From Rhizophlyctis rosea (taxonomy: Eukaryota > Chytridiomycota > Chytridiomycetes > Rhizophlyctidales > Rhizophlyctidaceae): 64,000 bases of DNA. Shown here in pieces: positions 37,165-48,730 of this stretch; position 1 is the first letter of the stretch; every line of letters starts with the position of its first letter. The stretch is from positions 114,055 to 178,054 of the forward strand of contig JADGJC010000053.1 of the NCBI GenBank assembly GCA_027596075.1, read 5' to 3'. Position numbers and translations under genes: made by a program. The notes beneath the pieces were generated by a model. That model searched no databases, was not told where the DNA came from, and saw only the letters and a program-made list of their open reading frames with translations.

Positions 37165-38753
37165 CTATACTTCCACTTCCTTTAACAGTTCTTCAAAATT
37201 CTTCACCATAACATCCCCCTTCCCCCACGCCCGCTCCGCTCTGCTCGCACCTTCCCTCAACACCTGTGCTGCCAACTCATAATCGCCCTTATGGAGATAT
37301 ATTCTAGCCAATGAGCGGACCCCGTCCATCACAATTAGGGTTTCCTCGCTGCTAGCTCGCCTCGGTGCGTAAATGCTATTTCGATACCATTCAACCGCAT
37401 GATCTAAGCTCCCCTGACTGGCATATATGTCACCAAGTCGACTCATGAATTTATGGGTTTCCGGATCATCGTCCCCCAAAGTGCGCTTGGCCAATTCAAC
37501 AGCCTCCCTATAGATTCCATATCACCATATTCGTCATCCCAATACGCTCCACCGAGTTTCTCAATGTATTCCAGTAACGCTGGATCATCCGTCCCAAGTT
37601 CCTGCCGTTTCCCCTCCAACAATCTAGAATAAAGCGCTCGTTCCCCAGACTTATTGCCCCGTCCTCGCTCCACATCAGCCAGAAGCTCCACAGCAGCGAG
37701 TGTTTCGGGATGATGGGGACCTAAAACCCGTTCCCGAATTTCCAGACTTCTAGAGATTGGAGATGTGGCACCTTCCCGATTTATCCGTACACCTTTAGGA
37801 GAAAAGTGGAGCCGCAACTCTTGCATCTGCACATCAACTCCATCGACTTCCATAGCCGGGTCTATATCTATCTGATCGTAATCGATGAGCCCACCAAGAT
37901 GAAGCTTCCCCAGATTGCGGAGCAGGCGCGCAAGATCCAACTCATCACCACTACTTTCCGCAATTGATATTAAGGATAAGAGCACTTGAGCTGTCCACTT
38001 GACGTATAGATCCAAAATGATGCTGTCCAGCTCGTAGTGGTCCACAACCTCCTCTATGGCTTTTCGATCGTCTTCCTTAGTAGCATTGCTTTCCATCAAC
38101 CGTAATCCCGATAACATGAAAATCGTCCTCCGGCACCTATCTGGGTGTTTCAACAGCTCGGATTGAAAAGTGCGCATATCATGTGGTGGCATGGCAAAAT
38201 GGACGTTGGCGTTGACGGTTCCTCCGGTGAAGACCTCATAGAGACACCAAGTGCGGGTCAAGGCGATGGGTTTATCCCATGGAGACAGTACTGAGATGAG
38301 GTTGCCCATAGTGGCAATGGAGTTGCAGAAGACGGTCCTTAACCACTCCACCTCCATTTTCTCTCGTCCCACTTGTGGTAGGGAAAATATATCGATCCAA
38401 ATGACAGGGTCAGGTTCTGATGGTGTTCGCTTTTCAAAGAAAAGGAATAGGGCATCTACCGTGTCGAGGAAGAGGTACTGCCAAGTATGACTGATGAACC
38501 ATCTGGCGGGTGCAGTCACATGCGAAATGTGAAGGGCAAGCTGATTGCAGAAGGATTCTGAAGCCACGGATTTGGGTATGATGAAACGTTGGCAGACTTG
38601 TTCAGTGGTCAGGTTCAGGAGTGCATCACGTCCGCCGCAGTCAGATATAAAGGTGGAGAGGAAGGAGAGGTGGATGCCTTGAATTAGAAGGTTATCCGGG
38701 TTGATAGGCATAGCGGGTTGCGCTGCAAGTTCTGGACCATCCGGCGTGAGCAT
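37165..38753 (-). CDS. TIR-like domain + kinesin-light-chain-type TPR protein (one frame break)
   Basis: The ATG at 38753 opens a protein with RWFISHTWQ (residues 84-92), VIWIDIFSLPQ (117-127) and PWDKPIALTRTWCLYEVF (158-175). This block occurs in fungal and algal proteins in front of TPR repeats and looks TIR-like (ISHTW resembles the TIR 'F(L/I)SH' strand). From about residue 330 on there are kinesin-light-chain-type TPRs (SLEIRERVLGPHHPETLAAVELL, then RQELGTDDPALLEYIEKLG). At 37510-37514 the frame must shift. The next TPR (tat-agg-gag-gct: YREAVELAKRTLG) continues in another frame to the stop at 37165-37167, with nothing missing except one base and no room for an intron. It is therefore either a one-base sequencing or assembly error or an early disabling mutation. 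Likely intracellular sensor/adaptor; partner unknown. Confidence 0.75.
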
Positions 38754-39576
38754 GGTAGCTGCGGTGCGAAGTCATATCAGTCATCCAGAAATGCTGATAG
38801 CCAAAGTAGGCTCATATGACATACTGAAAATACATTATGTCACCGGAAGGCAAATCTAAGTGACTAGAGTTGTCTAGTTTCAAAATTTCAGATGCAGAGC
38901 CAAATACCGGCACCTACGTAGTGAGTCGGCACTGTAAATCAACTTGCTTCGTGCAACCCCCACCAACTTTCGCACGTAACCACTTACATCAATCTTACAA
39001 AACAAGTACAAAATTCAAAGTAATGTCCAGATTACGCACAACCTCTGTTCGGCGACAATTTCGTTCACTGTCGGAAAGGACGTTCATCAACAGTTTGCGT
39101 CTGCTCGAACTGATTAGAAGGACATGACTGGGACATCGCCCCTCAGGAGGTGCATGGCAGGAGCTGTGGGAACACAAGACACGGATGCACAAGCCCTTCG
39201 ACCTGATGTCTTGCCGGCTTTCCACCGCGCGTGGCGGGTTGCTCCTTTCCTGATACCTAGTGATCTGAGGCATCATACCACTTTGACGGAGGAAGCCGGT
39301 ATGGGAATGAGAAAATGGTGGGGTAAGGAAGGAAGGAAGGGAAGGATGGTCATACCACCAGGCCATATGACCCTGAGCCTCTCCACAGCCTTACCTATTT
39401 ACGGCCAAGCAGACCCTTGCTTGACGCGTTCGAGGTCCTTTCCCACACAATTTCAACTTCCCCAATCCAGCATATCGACTGGCTGCTCAACTGCTCATAC
39501 CTAATACTGAAAACATCATATCTTGCCGTGATACTCCTCTTCAGTAAGGCCTAACCATACTCACACACCTATCACA
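38754..39576. other. Intergenic between divergent TIR-like/TPR and IVD genes
   Basis: Upstream DNA for both genes. Open frames at 38995-39366 (-) and 39124-39504 (+) overlap each other on opposite strands and show no motif; neither is called. Confidence 0.45.
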
Positions 39577-41947
39577 ATGCTTTTCAGCCGCGTTGGCGCG
39601 AGGGTCCACCTGGTACCGTCATAAGTCAACATTGCAATGTTATTTTCGTGAGACAACTGATGTAACTCGCAAAGGGTCGACCTATAGCAAGAATTACCCA
39701 CAAAACTCTGACACCCTGGATTGCACTGACACCCACAAATTTTAGATCTCAAATTCGCACAATAGTCACAAATGACACCTACCCCACCACTCTAGCCGGT
39801 CTATCCGACGAACTACAAGAGGTGCGCGTCTGTCTCAGTGTATTTGGAAAGTCTTGGTGATTCTTCTCTGCCAGCAGAAGGGGGCAACATGCATCAAAGA
39901 GAATGCTGCATCGCCTAGAGCGTATACAATCGTCATTTCCTTGGGCTTCTCTGTCTGGATAGTCACCTTGGATGATCAGTCAACCAACCTTTTCCATCAC
40001 CTGCAGCTCAGATTATCCGTCCATTCCTTTGCGCAGAAGGAACTTGCCCCTCGCGCAGAACAGATAGATAAGACCAATGAGTTTCCCATGGATATGTGGA
40101 AGAAGTTTGGGGATATGGGTCTCCTCGGAGTCACTGCTCCTGGTGGGTAGTTCAGGGTATCCGCAAAGCCTGGATAGGAGGCGCTATGACGGAAAGAAAC
40201 AAAAAATTCTGACATTTGCACTTCCGAACCAGAAACGTATGGCGGTCAAGAACTAGGATATCTAGCACACGTTATTGTCATGGAAGAACTTTCTCGTGCC
40301 TCGGGATCAGTAGCATTAAGTTACGGCGCGCACTCGAATTTATGTGTGAACCAGATCGTCAGGAACGGAAATGAGGAGCAGAAGAAAAAGTATCTGCCCA
40401 AGGTAAAGACGGGCTGAGATCGACAGACTACTGATAGCCACACGTATATACTGATGTGCCATTGCTACTCAAAGCTGATAAGCGGCGACCACATCGGAGC
40501 ACTAGCAATGAGCGAAGCCGGATCAGGATCTGATGTAGTATCGATGAAAATACGAGCGGAGAAGAAAGGTAAAACTCTTTCCGCCCGTCTCTCACTTATT
40601 ACATTCAATCTCCACCACTCAGACAAACCCATCAGGCGACCGCTACATCCTCAACGGCACAAAGTTCTGGATCACCAACGGGCCCGACGCCGACGTCCTA
40701 GTAGTCTACGCCAAAACCGACCCCACCGCTGGTCCCAAAGGTATCACGGCCTTCCTGGTAGAAAAGGGCTACAAAGGGTTCACCAAGAGCCCGAAGTTGG
40801 ATAAGTTGGGCATGAGGGGTAGTAATACATGCGAGTTGGTGTTTGAGGATTGTGAAGTTCCTGGTGGGTTTTGTGGGCGTTGTATTTTGCGGTGTTTGAT
40901 GTGGAGTTGGTGCTGAACGTTTGTTGGTTCTAGCGGAGAATGTATTGGGGAAGGAAGGGAAGGGAGTGTATGTTTTGATGAGCGGGTTGGATTTGGAGCG
41001 GTTGGTGTTGGCGGGTGGGCCGTTGGGGTATGTATCTGGAAGCCCTATTCGCAGTTGACGCCCACACTGTGTGATGGCTTACATGCATTTTCCTCCCAGA
41101 TTAATGCAAGCCTCCCTTGACGCCGTTCTTCCCTACGTCCATACCCGCAAGCAGTTCAACAAACGTATTGGAGAGTTCCAGGTGCGGTTCGCCGGTCCGA
41201 GCAATTTGGAGGAATGGTACCTTTAGCACACTAATGTCAATCCACCTAGCTGATACAAGCCAAACTCGCCGACATGTACACTAAAACCAATGCCTCCCGG
41301 TCGTATGTGTATGCCGTTGCGAGGGCGTGCGATGAGGGACATGTTAGCAATAAGGTATTTGAAATATTTCCAATTCCTTGCTCGCGTTTTGCAGCCATTG
41401 ATTTCGATCCCCGTCATGATGAAGGACTGTGCCGGTGTGATCCTATACGCTGCCGAAAGAGCTACTGAGTGCGCTTTGGATGCTATTCAATGTTTAGGTA
41501 ATCTTGCTTGTGTGGTGATGTCTCTTCAGAATCATGGCCTAATAGCACTATCATTCCGTTAGGCGGAAATGGGTACATCAATGACTGTAAGTGACAAACC
41601 CACGGCCCTCCGAATGTGAACTTCAATTCATATGCTTCACACCAGACCCAACCGGCCGCATCCTGCGCGACGCGAAGCTGTACGAGATTGGGGCGGGGAC
41701 GAGTGAGATTCGGAGGATGTTGATTGGTAAGTCTGGATTGGCCACGCGTTCCCCTTCGAATAGTCGATTCCCGGATGGGAACAAAGAGTTTTGGGCAAGC
41801 GGATGGGGACTCTCATTTTTCGTGGGGTTATTTGGCGTTTCTGTTTATGCACCGACTATATTATGATGGATGAATCTCATTGTGTGGTGATTCTTTTTCC
41901 TTCTTATGATAGGTCGCGAGTTTAACAAGGAGTTTGAGGGTGAATAG
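39577..41947 (+). CDS. IVD: Isovaleryl-CoA dehydrogenase, mitochondrial
   Basis: FAD enzyme of leucine breakdown: oxidises isovaleryl-CoA to 3-methylcrotonyl-CoA and passes electrons to ETF in the mitochondrial matrix. Thirteen exons: 39577-39612, 39675-39821, 40007-40142, 40233-40402, 40475-40568, 40636-40863, 40934-41027, 41100-41181, 41250-41354, 41425-41497, 41563-41586, 41646-41726, 41913-41947. Together they total 1305 nt, 434 residues, every phase closing. The first ~45 residues are rich in Arg and lack acids, as expected of a targeting presequence. Signatures: [13 protein letters not shown] (FAD/substrate), [11 protein letters not shown], and [17 protein letters not shown] with the catalytic Glu of the IVD subclass (E292 here), whose position separates IVD from other acyl-CoA dehydrogenases. 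The C-terminus has [15 protein letters not shown] and [16 protein letters not shown]. Apparently intact. Confidence 0.96.
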
Positions 41948-42207
41948 AACTTTCGCTTGAATATCGTAATGACAGTTGGATGTTCGGCTCACATTAGTGT
42001 GATGGCATGGTGTCCTGCACAAGGCTGTTGTTGTTTGACCTTTCAATGAAATTTGCTACTAGCTCACCACCAAGCAAGCTATGTAGGGTATGCACAGAAG
42101 TAATACTTCCATATTAGACTAACGATAGGCGCGATGGGCCGCATCATACTAACATATTCATAAGTACAAATATACAATAATCACTTCCATTCCCACCTCT
42201 TGCCCCT

Positions 42208-43594
42208 CTAATGCTTAAACCAAACCACATCCCCCTCAACCCCCTCATCCTCCACAAACCGACACGTCTGATAACTTTTCCACAAACTCTTCCAAATATT
42301 TTCCTCAGTCGCCAAATACCACTTCCCCAACACCCCCCTCATAGCTTCCGTGGCCTCTTGCGCATGATAATGCGGCACCGTAGAAAACAAATGATGCGCT
42401 ACATGCGTGTCACCAATATGGTGCAAGAACCCATTCAACCACCCGTAATCCCTATCGACGGTCGAGAGTGCTCCGATGAGGAACGTCCACTCCCCCTCGC
42501 CGCGGAAATGGGGCACGCGAACGTCGGTGTGTTGGAGGAATGTGATGAGGACTAGCCACATGTTCACTAGCATGTAGGGGATGAAGTAGTATGCGAGCAT
42601 TGTGCGTGTGCCGTAGAGGTGGGAGGAGAGGAATAGGAGGGAGAGGGTGGTGAGGACGCCGATGTCCGAGAGGAGGATGTTGAGGTATTGTTTTGGGGTG
42701 AACATTGGGGCTGTGGGGTTGAAGTGGCTTGACCACCGTCCCTTTGTTTTTTGGCCGGAGACGTTATAGAGTAAATAGCCCCACCAACCCACGCTCAACA
42801 TCTTCACTACGTCTAGCAAATCGTAGAGGGGAGCGTCGTGCCAGATGCTTTCGTCGTGGTGAGGTGTTGTGGGTGGGGCGTAAGGCGGCAGGCGGGGGAA
42901 ACGAGAGCGGGTACGAGGGAGGTGGACTGTGTCCTTTGCGAGGTGGGCGTTTGCTTTATGATGTTTTGAGTGTGTGTATTTCCAGGAGAAGTAGGGTACT
43001 AGGAGGGCGGTGTGGAGGATGTAGCCGACGCTGTTGTTAAGGAGCGGGGAGGGGGAGAACGCTCCGTGCCCGCATTCTGCGTGGGGGGGCGGGGTGGTGT
43101 TAGTTGAAGCTTTCAGGGCATTATGAGATTGAAGCAGAATAGAACTCACCATGAGCAATAACCCAAACACCGGTCATGACAATTCCCATGCACCACCAGT
43201 ACGTCATCCAAATCCCCGTTTTCAACATCCCTTTCACAACTCCACTCAACTCGGCACGCTCCAACGCTCCATCCGCCCACCTCGTCGCGCCCACCAATAT
43301 CGTCATATACACAAAATCTCTCAAAAGATACCCCATCGACCGAACCGCCGACCGCTCAAAACAGTGCGCGGGGACTGCGTCGCGGACTTCCTTTAGCGTG
43401 AAGGGTGGTGGTGTCCATGCCGAGGCGTGGGGTGCAGAGGCGATAGTTTTTTTGGGTTGTTTTGAGGTTGCTGAAGGAGTGGATGTGGGCGGGGACTTCT
43501 TCTGTGTACGAGGAGACCTGCGGGGTTGGTCTTCGTCGGAAGATGAAGTGGGGCGGAAGGTGCGGGGCCGGAGTGTTTCGGCGTTTGGTGGCAT
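42208..43594 (-). CDS. Delta12-type (oleate) fatty-acid desaturase
   Basis: Membrane di-iron enzyme of the ER that introduces a double bond at C12 of oleoyl-lipids. Exons 43594-43150 and 43076-42208 (73-nt intron) give 437 residues. The three histidine boxes are complete: HECGHG (148-153, split by the intron after its first His), HSKHH (184-188) and HVAHH (373-377). Four hydrophobic stretches flank them (around VYMTILVGATRW, MTYWWCMGIVMTGVWVIAHG, LLSDIGVLTTLSLLFL, YYFIPYMLVNMWLVLITFL). The HECGHG first box and HVAHH third box fit the Delta12/Delta15 group. The N-terminal ~55 residues are Ser/Pro/Lys-rich and cytosolic. It is convergent with IVD, 260 bp apart. I cannot tell Delta12 from Delta15 activity by motif alone. 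Confidence 0.92.
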
Positions 43595-44349
43595 GGTTCA
43601 GAGACGAAAGAGGACAAGACTTCTCAACCGACGTTTGCCGCTTTCGAACTGACAAGTGACGGAGACTTGATGCACTCTGATCTCTGACCATGGGTTATGT
43701 ATTTCTCGTGAAAAGAGGGCGTTTGGCGAACTCCGCAGGAGAATTCAAAGGTAGGCTGGAGTTGAAAAATTCAGACGCGTCGAGACGTTCTCGGCCGGGG
43801 TGGGACACACACCTCAATGAACGCTGCTCAATTTGACGATCCATCAGAACGGTCACAGAACAGGCGGCATTGAGTAGAGTGGGAAGCGAGATTTTCAATA
43901 GGCATTTATGCTTGAATGAGGTCGACCTAGAGTGTATGAATAGAATGGGTAATGAAAACAATACTAATGACTGCGCCACGATCCGCGGGTTTGGCAAGCC
44001 ACAGGGTTTGAATGGTGGGGTTTGTTGTTTACTAACAAATCCGATATGCTGGACATGTTTCGCGTGAAGGGGCTTGATGGATGGGAGCCTCCAAAAACCC
44101 CGTTGCATTTCAAATAGCGGATGGGAAGGTGATTGATGTAAGCAGCCCTGCTAATAGGCTGCTATGCTCGGTGACTGGCTGTTGGGAAAGCTCCTAAAGC
44201 TCACCCTAACGTGAGATGATGAGTCATGACTGGCCGCAATCTTGTACCACGGCGGGCAACGTGTTCACCCACCAAACATTCCAAGTCGAAGCAAGATCTT
44301 TCCTCCCCCTTCGCTTTTCAACTTCCACGCATTCGCACCATCGAACAAT
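43595..44349. other. Intergenic, no gene seen
   Basis: Upstream DNA of the desaturase and of the ankyrin-like gene. A minus-strand open frame at 43695-44108 has no motif and is not called. Confidence 0.45.
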
Positions 44350-46046
44350 ATGGACCAATTCCAAATCTCAAAAACTCTCCAATCCCTCAACATCGATTCG
44401 CACGAAACGTCTCAAACAGCTTCCAAACAACCCATCACCCTACCGTGTGAGCTCATCGACCTATGCATCTCCAACATCCCATCCCCAAAACACCGCTACC
44501 AAGCCGCCGTCGCCCTCTGACGATCCCACATAGGTCTTCCCATCCTCTTCTCGCATCATCGCCATGGCGTCTTGCACGCCTCCGCCGCCGGTCGCACGGA
44601 CGTCCTCGATGCCTGGTTCACGTACCTATCGAAATCTCCCGCAGAATCCACCACTCTGAACGGTCGCCAGCACTACAAAGACACCGCCCTGCAACTCGCA
44701 AGCGAGAATGGTCACACCGCCGTTCTAGATTGGTGGCGGGACTCGGGATTGATGCCAAGAGGGCAGCGAGCGTTCCACGGCGTGGATCTTGACAGCTGCA
44801 ACAGTCGAATGACAGTCTTGAAGACGTGGGGCGTGATGCCCTTCTGAAACGAACGCACAAGGCGATGGATCTTGCGAGTCGTAATGGTCATATTCCAGTT
44901 TTGGAGTGGTGGGTCAAGCATTGCACCATCTATGACCTTCCACTCTTGTACAGCAGGTCAATTGATTGGGCTAGCGAACATGGTCAGATTGCCGTGCTGG
45001 ATTGGTGGTTAGAGAGCGGGTTGGAGTTGGTTTGGACGAATGTCAGTATGGACCTAGCTAGTAAGAATGGGCATGCGGATGTATTGGAATGGTGGGTACG
45101 ATGTGGGCTCACACCAAAGTGCTCGCGGATGAGTGTAATATTGGCTTCACGGGCAGGCCACATTAAGGTGTTGGAATGGTGGAAGTCGTCTGAATTGTTG
45201 GCTGAGAGCCCTTGCTTCGGTGGGGGAAAGAGAGAATGGAACGTCCCACCTTACGCGATGGATGAAGCAAGTATGGGTGGGCACGCTGATGTACTGGAAT
45301 GGTGGATCCAAAATATGGAAGGTTCATGTTTACGATATACCACGGACGCAATGGACCTTGCCGCATCACCCAAAGTCCTCGAATGGTGGAAGAACCAGTC
45401 CCACATCCCGCTTAGCAACTGCATGCAAAAAGTGGCCCAATCCACCCCGCAAATCACATCGGACGGTACTCCAATCTCCTCCACGTACACTACCAAAGCC
45501 ATCGATCACGCCTCCACAACTGCCAACCTTGACATCCTGAACTGGTGGCTCCATTCCGGCCTACCTCTGAAATATACCAACCTCTCAATCGACGTCGCCA
45601 GCGCCAACGGTCACATTCACGTCCTCCAATGGTGGGTTGACAGTGGCCTTGAAATCGTCTGCAATGGTTTGGACCAGAAATACTATGGACTAAGAAGTTT
45701 TATCCAACTCCGCACCATCCTTCCAATTCAACACGCCACGCAACACAACCATATAGAGGTGCTTGAGTGGTGGGCGGCGAAGCACGCTGAGCGAGTTTGG
45801 GCTAGGGACATCGGCAACCGTGCACGGACGGGCGGACAAGAGCGGTGGGGTATGAAGCGAGCGCCGCGGGAGGCTAAAGAATGGTGGAAGAAGAAGGGGT
45901 TGGTGATGACGTGGAAACCGAAGATGCAGCCGGAGCATTGTTTTGAATGCAGTGTAGTCAATTGTGGCAGTGCTGCGCCAGAAGAGAGTATTTTTTTCCA
46001 GACTGTGGTCGTTCGTGATGGGAGTCGGATGGGGAGAAGACAATAG
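44350..46046 (+). pseudogene. Ankyrin-like 'VLxWW' repeat gene with a stop and a frame break
   Basis: The ATG at 44350 starts a short N-terminal segment ending in an F-box-like stretch (ITLPCELIDLCISNIP...RYQAAVAL). An in-frame TGA at 44518-44520 interrupts it. The same frame continues directly with RSHIGLP and ankyrin-like repeats, so the stop sits where a Trp codon (TGG) would fit. Near 44800 the frame must shift, after which ~400 codons remain open to the TAG at 46046. Repeats are ~33 residues with the pattern A(S)xxGHxxVLxWWxxSGL, at least seven to eight units, then a degenerate C-terminus. Such tryptophan-rich ankyrin variants are common in chytrids and in large DNA viruses. The gene is either a pseudogene or carries two consensus errors. 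The open part from 44826 could still be expressed as a shorter repeat protein. Confidence 0.65.
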
Positions 46047-46445
46047 TACCAGACGGTTTTCGCATATGCAATGATGTAGCATAGTATCTGTTCCTTGATT
46101 TACGCTTTAATACTCTACAAACTTCACGTGGCATCTGCCCTCCAACATCGTTGACAACTTTTTTGAAAATGATTCGGTCGATTTGCACGACGACGCAAAC
46201 CTCCACTGCGACGAGTCACCTGCTTTTCACCTCCTGCGTTCATCTGCACAGTTGCAACGTGCGCTCAATGTCCATGGATATGAATCATCAACAGATGCCT
46301 TGGTGCCTTTCAGGCTGGATGTGCTCGCCTCATCTGCTGCTGCACAAAGTGTGACATCAGAAACGCTCTGACATCCGACGATTTGATCCATATCAGACAA
46401 ATGGGTGGACAAGATAGTTACACAAGTGTGACCTACGTTCCAACT
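46047..46445. other. Intergenic with a short coding-like acidic stretch
   Basis: The + strand is open from about 46100 to a TGA at 46369-46371 without an obvious start. The predicted peptide is acidic and coding-like (around NFFENDSVDLHDDANLH and DALVPFRLDVLAS). It could be the last exon of a lost upstream homeobox copy, but I cannot show homology to the tails of copies A and C. Confidence 0.25.
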
Positions 46446-46463
46446 GTGCCACTTGTCAAACTC
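46446..46463 (+). promoter_or_regulatory. TALE-site promoter element, copy A
   Basis: GTGCCACTTGTCAAACTC, two mismatches from the element found before the other three homeobox copies. Followed 48 bp later by ATAAATA (46511-46517), a TATA-like box. This copy has TTGTCA where the others have CTGTCA. Confidence 0.6.
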
Positions 46464-46545
46464 AAGCCGGCCAACCCACCCGCACCCCCAGTCATCCCAC
46501 TCCCGCTCTCATAAATAATCGCCAGTCCCTGTGAACCGCTGATCT

Positions 46546-47837
46546 ATGCCAGAGCATTCTGCTCGAAGCTTCCTTGCAGCCATTGTTGCATCATCAGACA
46601 GACTTGATCGACATCCGGCGGTTTAGACATCTCCATATTCGCCGAATAAGCCGACTGAAAAGCGATTTCCTGCCCCTCATGAAGTTCGTGAGACAATGCT
46701 CGCCGGTGAGCGTTTGAAGTAACTGAAGTATTTGAAAAGTGTGAACAGATCAATCCGATGGTCTCTTACCAATATTTCAGGTACACAGCAAGCCGGTGCG
46801 AGCAGAGACCACACATCTTCTGCTCCCCGTCAGAGGTCTCGAAAGACGCGCACTTGGGATCAAATCATATGGAAGATCAAAATTCTCAAGGACTGGTTTA
46901 TCAGCCACGCAGCGCACCCATACCCAACTGACGAAGAAAAGGCTGATCTGTGCTCCGAGGTTGACTTGACAAAAAGACAATTGGAATGCTGGTTCATCAA
47001 CGGTTCGTAAATTACCTTCTCATGGCTCAAGCTCAAAGGATGGTGCTCAAGTGGACTTACCAAACACTGACTTCAATATTGTCGGGAGCGCTTTGCTAGG
47101 TCTATTAGGTACTTGCTCTCGCCGTCCGAGGGCCGCGTTGGTCAACGTCGTCCGCGCGGTGAAGTTCCCATTTTGAAGCGGAGATGGAGGCCATGTCCCG
47201 CTCTCTTAGCTGATGATTCAGATGATGAGGTGTGCATTCTGTTCTTTTGACAGAAGAATCGTTGATTCCTTTGACGATGAACTTGACTGTAGCGTGAAAT
47301 ACAACTGGAATTGATCATTTTCCAACAGGCTGCTCCTGGGACCAATGCAGATGCCGGCAATGTTTCGATGCAATTACCGTATGTGTTCTTTGCCTAGGCG
47401 TTCCGGGCATGTACTGACTTGGCGAGTCACAAACAGCAGCACAGCTCAATCATCGAACATGACCTGGACAACTACCTCGGCAACCCATAACGCAAACCCT
47501 TCACCTTTGCCAACCCATCCCATTAATCGCCGATCAGTTTGATGCCGTTAGTCTCTTCCAACCTCTGAAAGTAGACTCCGGCATCTTTTCTTCAACAACG
47601 GCATCGGACCCAAACTACCTTGCATGCAACTCCGTGCTTTCCGCTTCAGGAAATGACGATACATGGTTTGAAGAGTATAAAGCATGGGACCCTGTCAGTA
47701 CGGGAACGGTGTGATTTTGAATGGATGGGATACCGAGGAATAAGCCGCCGGAGTTTTACGAATGTGAAGCCACTAGCCGCGGTGGAGCTTTGGAGGTCGG
47801 ATGGGAAATACGATTGGGATCGGAGCGATGTGAATAG
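46546..47837 (+). pseudogene. TALE homeobox gene copy A (long form, damaged)
   Basis: Exon 46781-47002 encodes the TALE homeodomain: KILKDWFISHAAHPYPTDEE, then LTKRQLECWFIN. It has the three-residue loop extension (PYP), Ile50 and Asn51, all hallmarks of the class. An upstream exon ending at 46705 joins in phase by a 75-nt intron. An ATG at 46546 is in frame but hits TAG at 46624-46626; otherwise the ATG at 46696 gives a very short first exon. After the homeodomain, the acceptor expected before 'CT-AGG' (A-R) at about 47093 reads TTG instead of AG. Further open pieces form a Ser/Thr/Pro-rich tail ending in DDTWFEEYKAWDP and a YECEATSRGG segment (stop 47835-47837), linked only through frame breaks. 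DNA-binding transcription factor by family; this copy is probably decaying. Confidence 0.6.
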
Positions 47838-48134
47838 TATCATTCGATTGATAGGCTGTCCAAAAGAATATGTTTCAGACTGCTTATTTTTGGGAGCATT
47901 TTGTTTCCGTGTCCTGCTTGTGTATCGAGAAGTCAACGACTGGGCAACCCACAAGTTTTTTGGAATAGGTTTTTTCAGCGTTTAGATTCCTGTTTTCAGG
48001 GTCCTGTAACAGAGCACCCCCGATGGCTGTGCCGTAATTTTTGATTGAGAACCTGCAATTTGACCATTTCGGAATAAAGTATTTTGACAGTTTGGTCGGA
48101 TGGTTGCACAATCTGAGGCCCGTGTGTTCCCACT

Positions 48135-48152
48135 GTCCCACCTGTCAAACTC
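48135..48152 (+). promoter_or_regulatory. TALE-site promoter element, copy B
   Basis: GTCCCACCTGTCAAACTC, identical to the element of copy D. It contains CCTGTCA, the reverse complement of the TGACAGG core bound by TALE (MEIS/TGIF-like) homeodomains. TATA-like TTATATA follows at 48164-48170. Confidence 0.7.
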
Positions 48153-48301
48153 AATAGAAATCGTTATATAGCAGCACATCAATCCTCAAGGAAGCTGAAG
48201 GAACGCAAACAAGCATTCACCACTGACTACTCTTCGTAGACCCATATCTACTCCGCCTCTTTTTTTTCAATCGCATTCCGTTCGCTACACGCTCTATCAA
48301 C

Positions 48302-48730
48302 ATGCCAACTTCTCAGAAGGATGTTACCAGGAGCCAGGATGATTCGGCAGTCGGCCTGGGACATGCAAGTGAGTAGGAAAGCAAACACAGCGCCTCAAAT
48401 AGTCTCTTACCGCAATCTCTCCAGGTGTCCGCCACGTCCGCCCCAATATTGACTTGTGGAAGAAGAGAGTCCTCGAGGACTGGCTGACTGCCAAACCGTA
48501 CCCCCACCGATGCGGAGAAAGATCAGCTGTGCTTGATAACTGGCCTGACCAAGAACCAGGTGGAGAACTGGTTCATCAATGGTTCGTACGCTCTATTTCT
48601 AGACTTTGTTTTTCCATACGGGGCGCGCCGAAAAATATGCAAAATGATTAAGATGTGCTCTGTTTCAGCTCGACGCAAGTCCGCTCACGAGCTGGAGCGG
48701 GTGCGAATTAGGCTCAACAGGCCGCAGTAA
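48302..48730 (+). CDS. TALE homeobox gene copy B (short form, one-base frame break)
   Basis: Exons 48302-48368, 48425-48581 and 48669-48730. Exon 1 (MPTSQKDVTRSQDD...) joins in phase. Exon 2 holds the homeodomain (RVLEDWLTAKPYP / TDAEKDQLC / LTKNQVENWFIN). Exon 3 supplies ARRKSAHELERV and a TAA stop. The intron splits Ala52, exactly as in the other copies. Asn51 and the basic RRK of helix 3 are intact, making this the best DNA-binding candidate. Between PYP and TDAEK one extra base sits in a run of five C (48501-48505), throwing the two halves into different frames; a homopolymer error is a simple explanation. Helix 1 to the PYP is about three residues shorter than in the other copies. Predicted nuclear transcription factor of about 95 residues. 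Confidence 0.65.

Noticed and set aside
44518..44520. Alternative genetic code with TGA read as Trp
   Set aside because: Many genes in the window (amidohydrolase, copy C exon 3, LEA-like tail) end in TGA and use TGG for Trp, so the TGA here is a genuine stop or an error.
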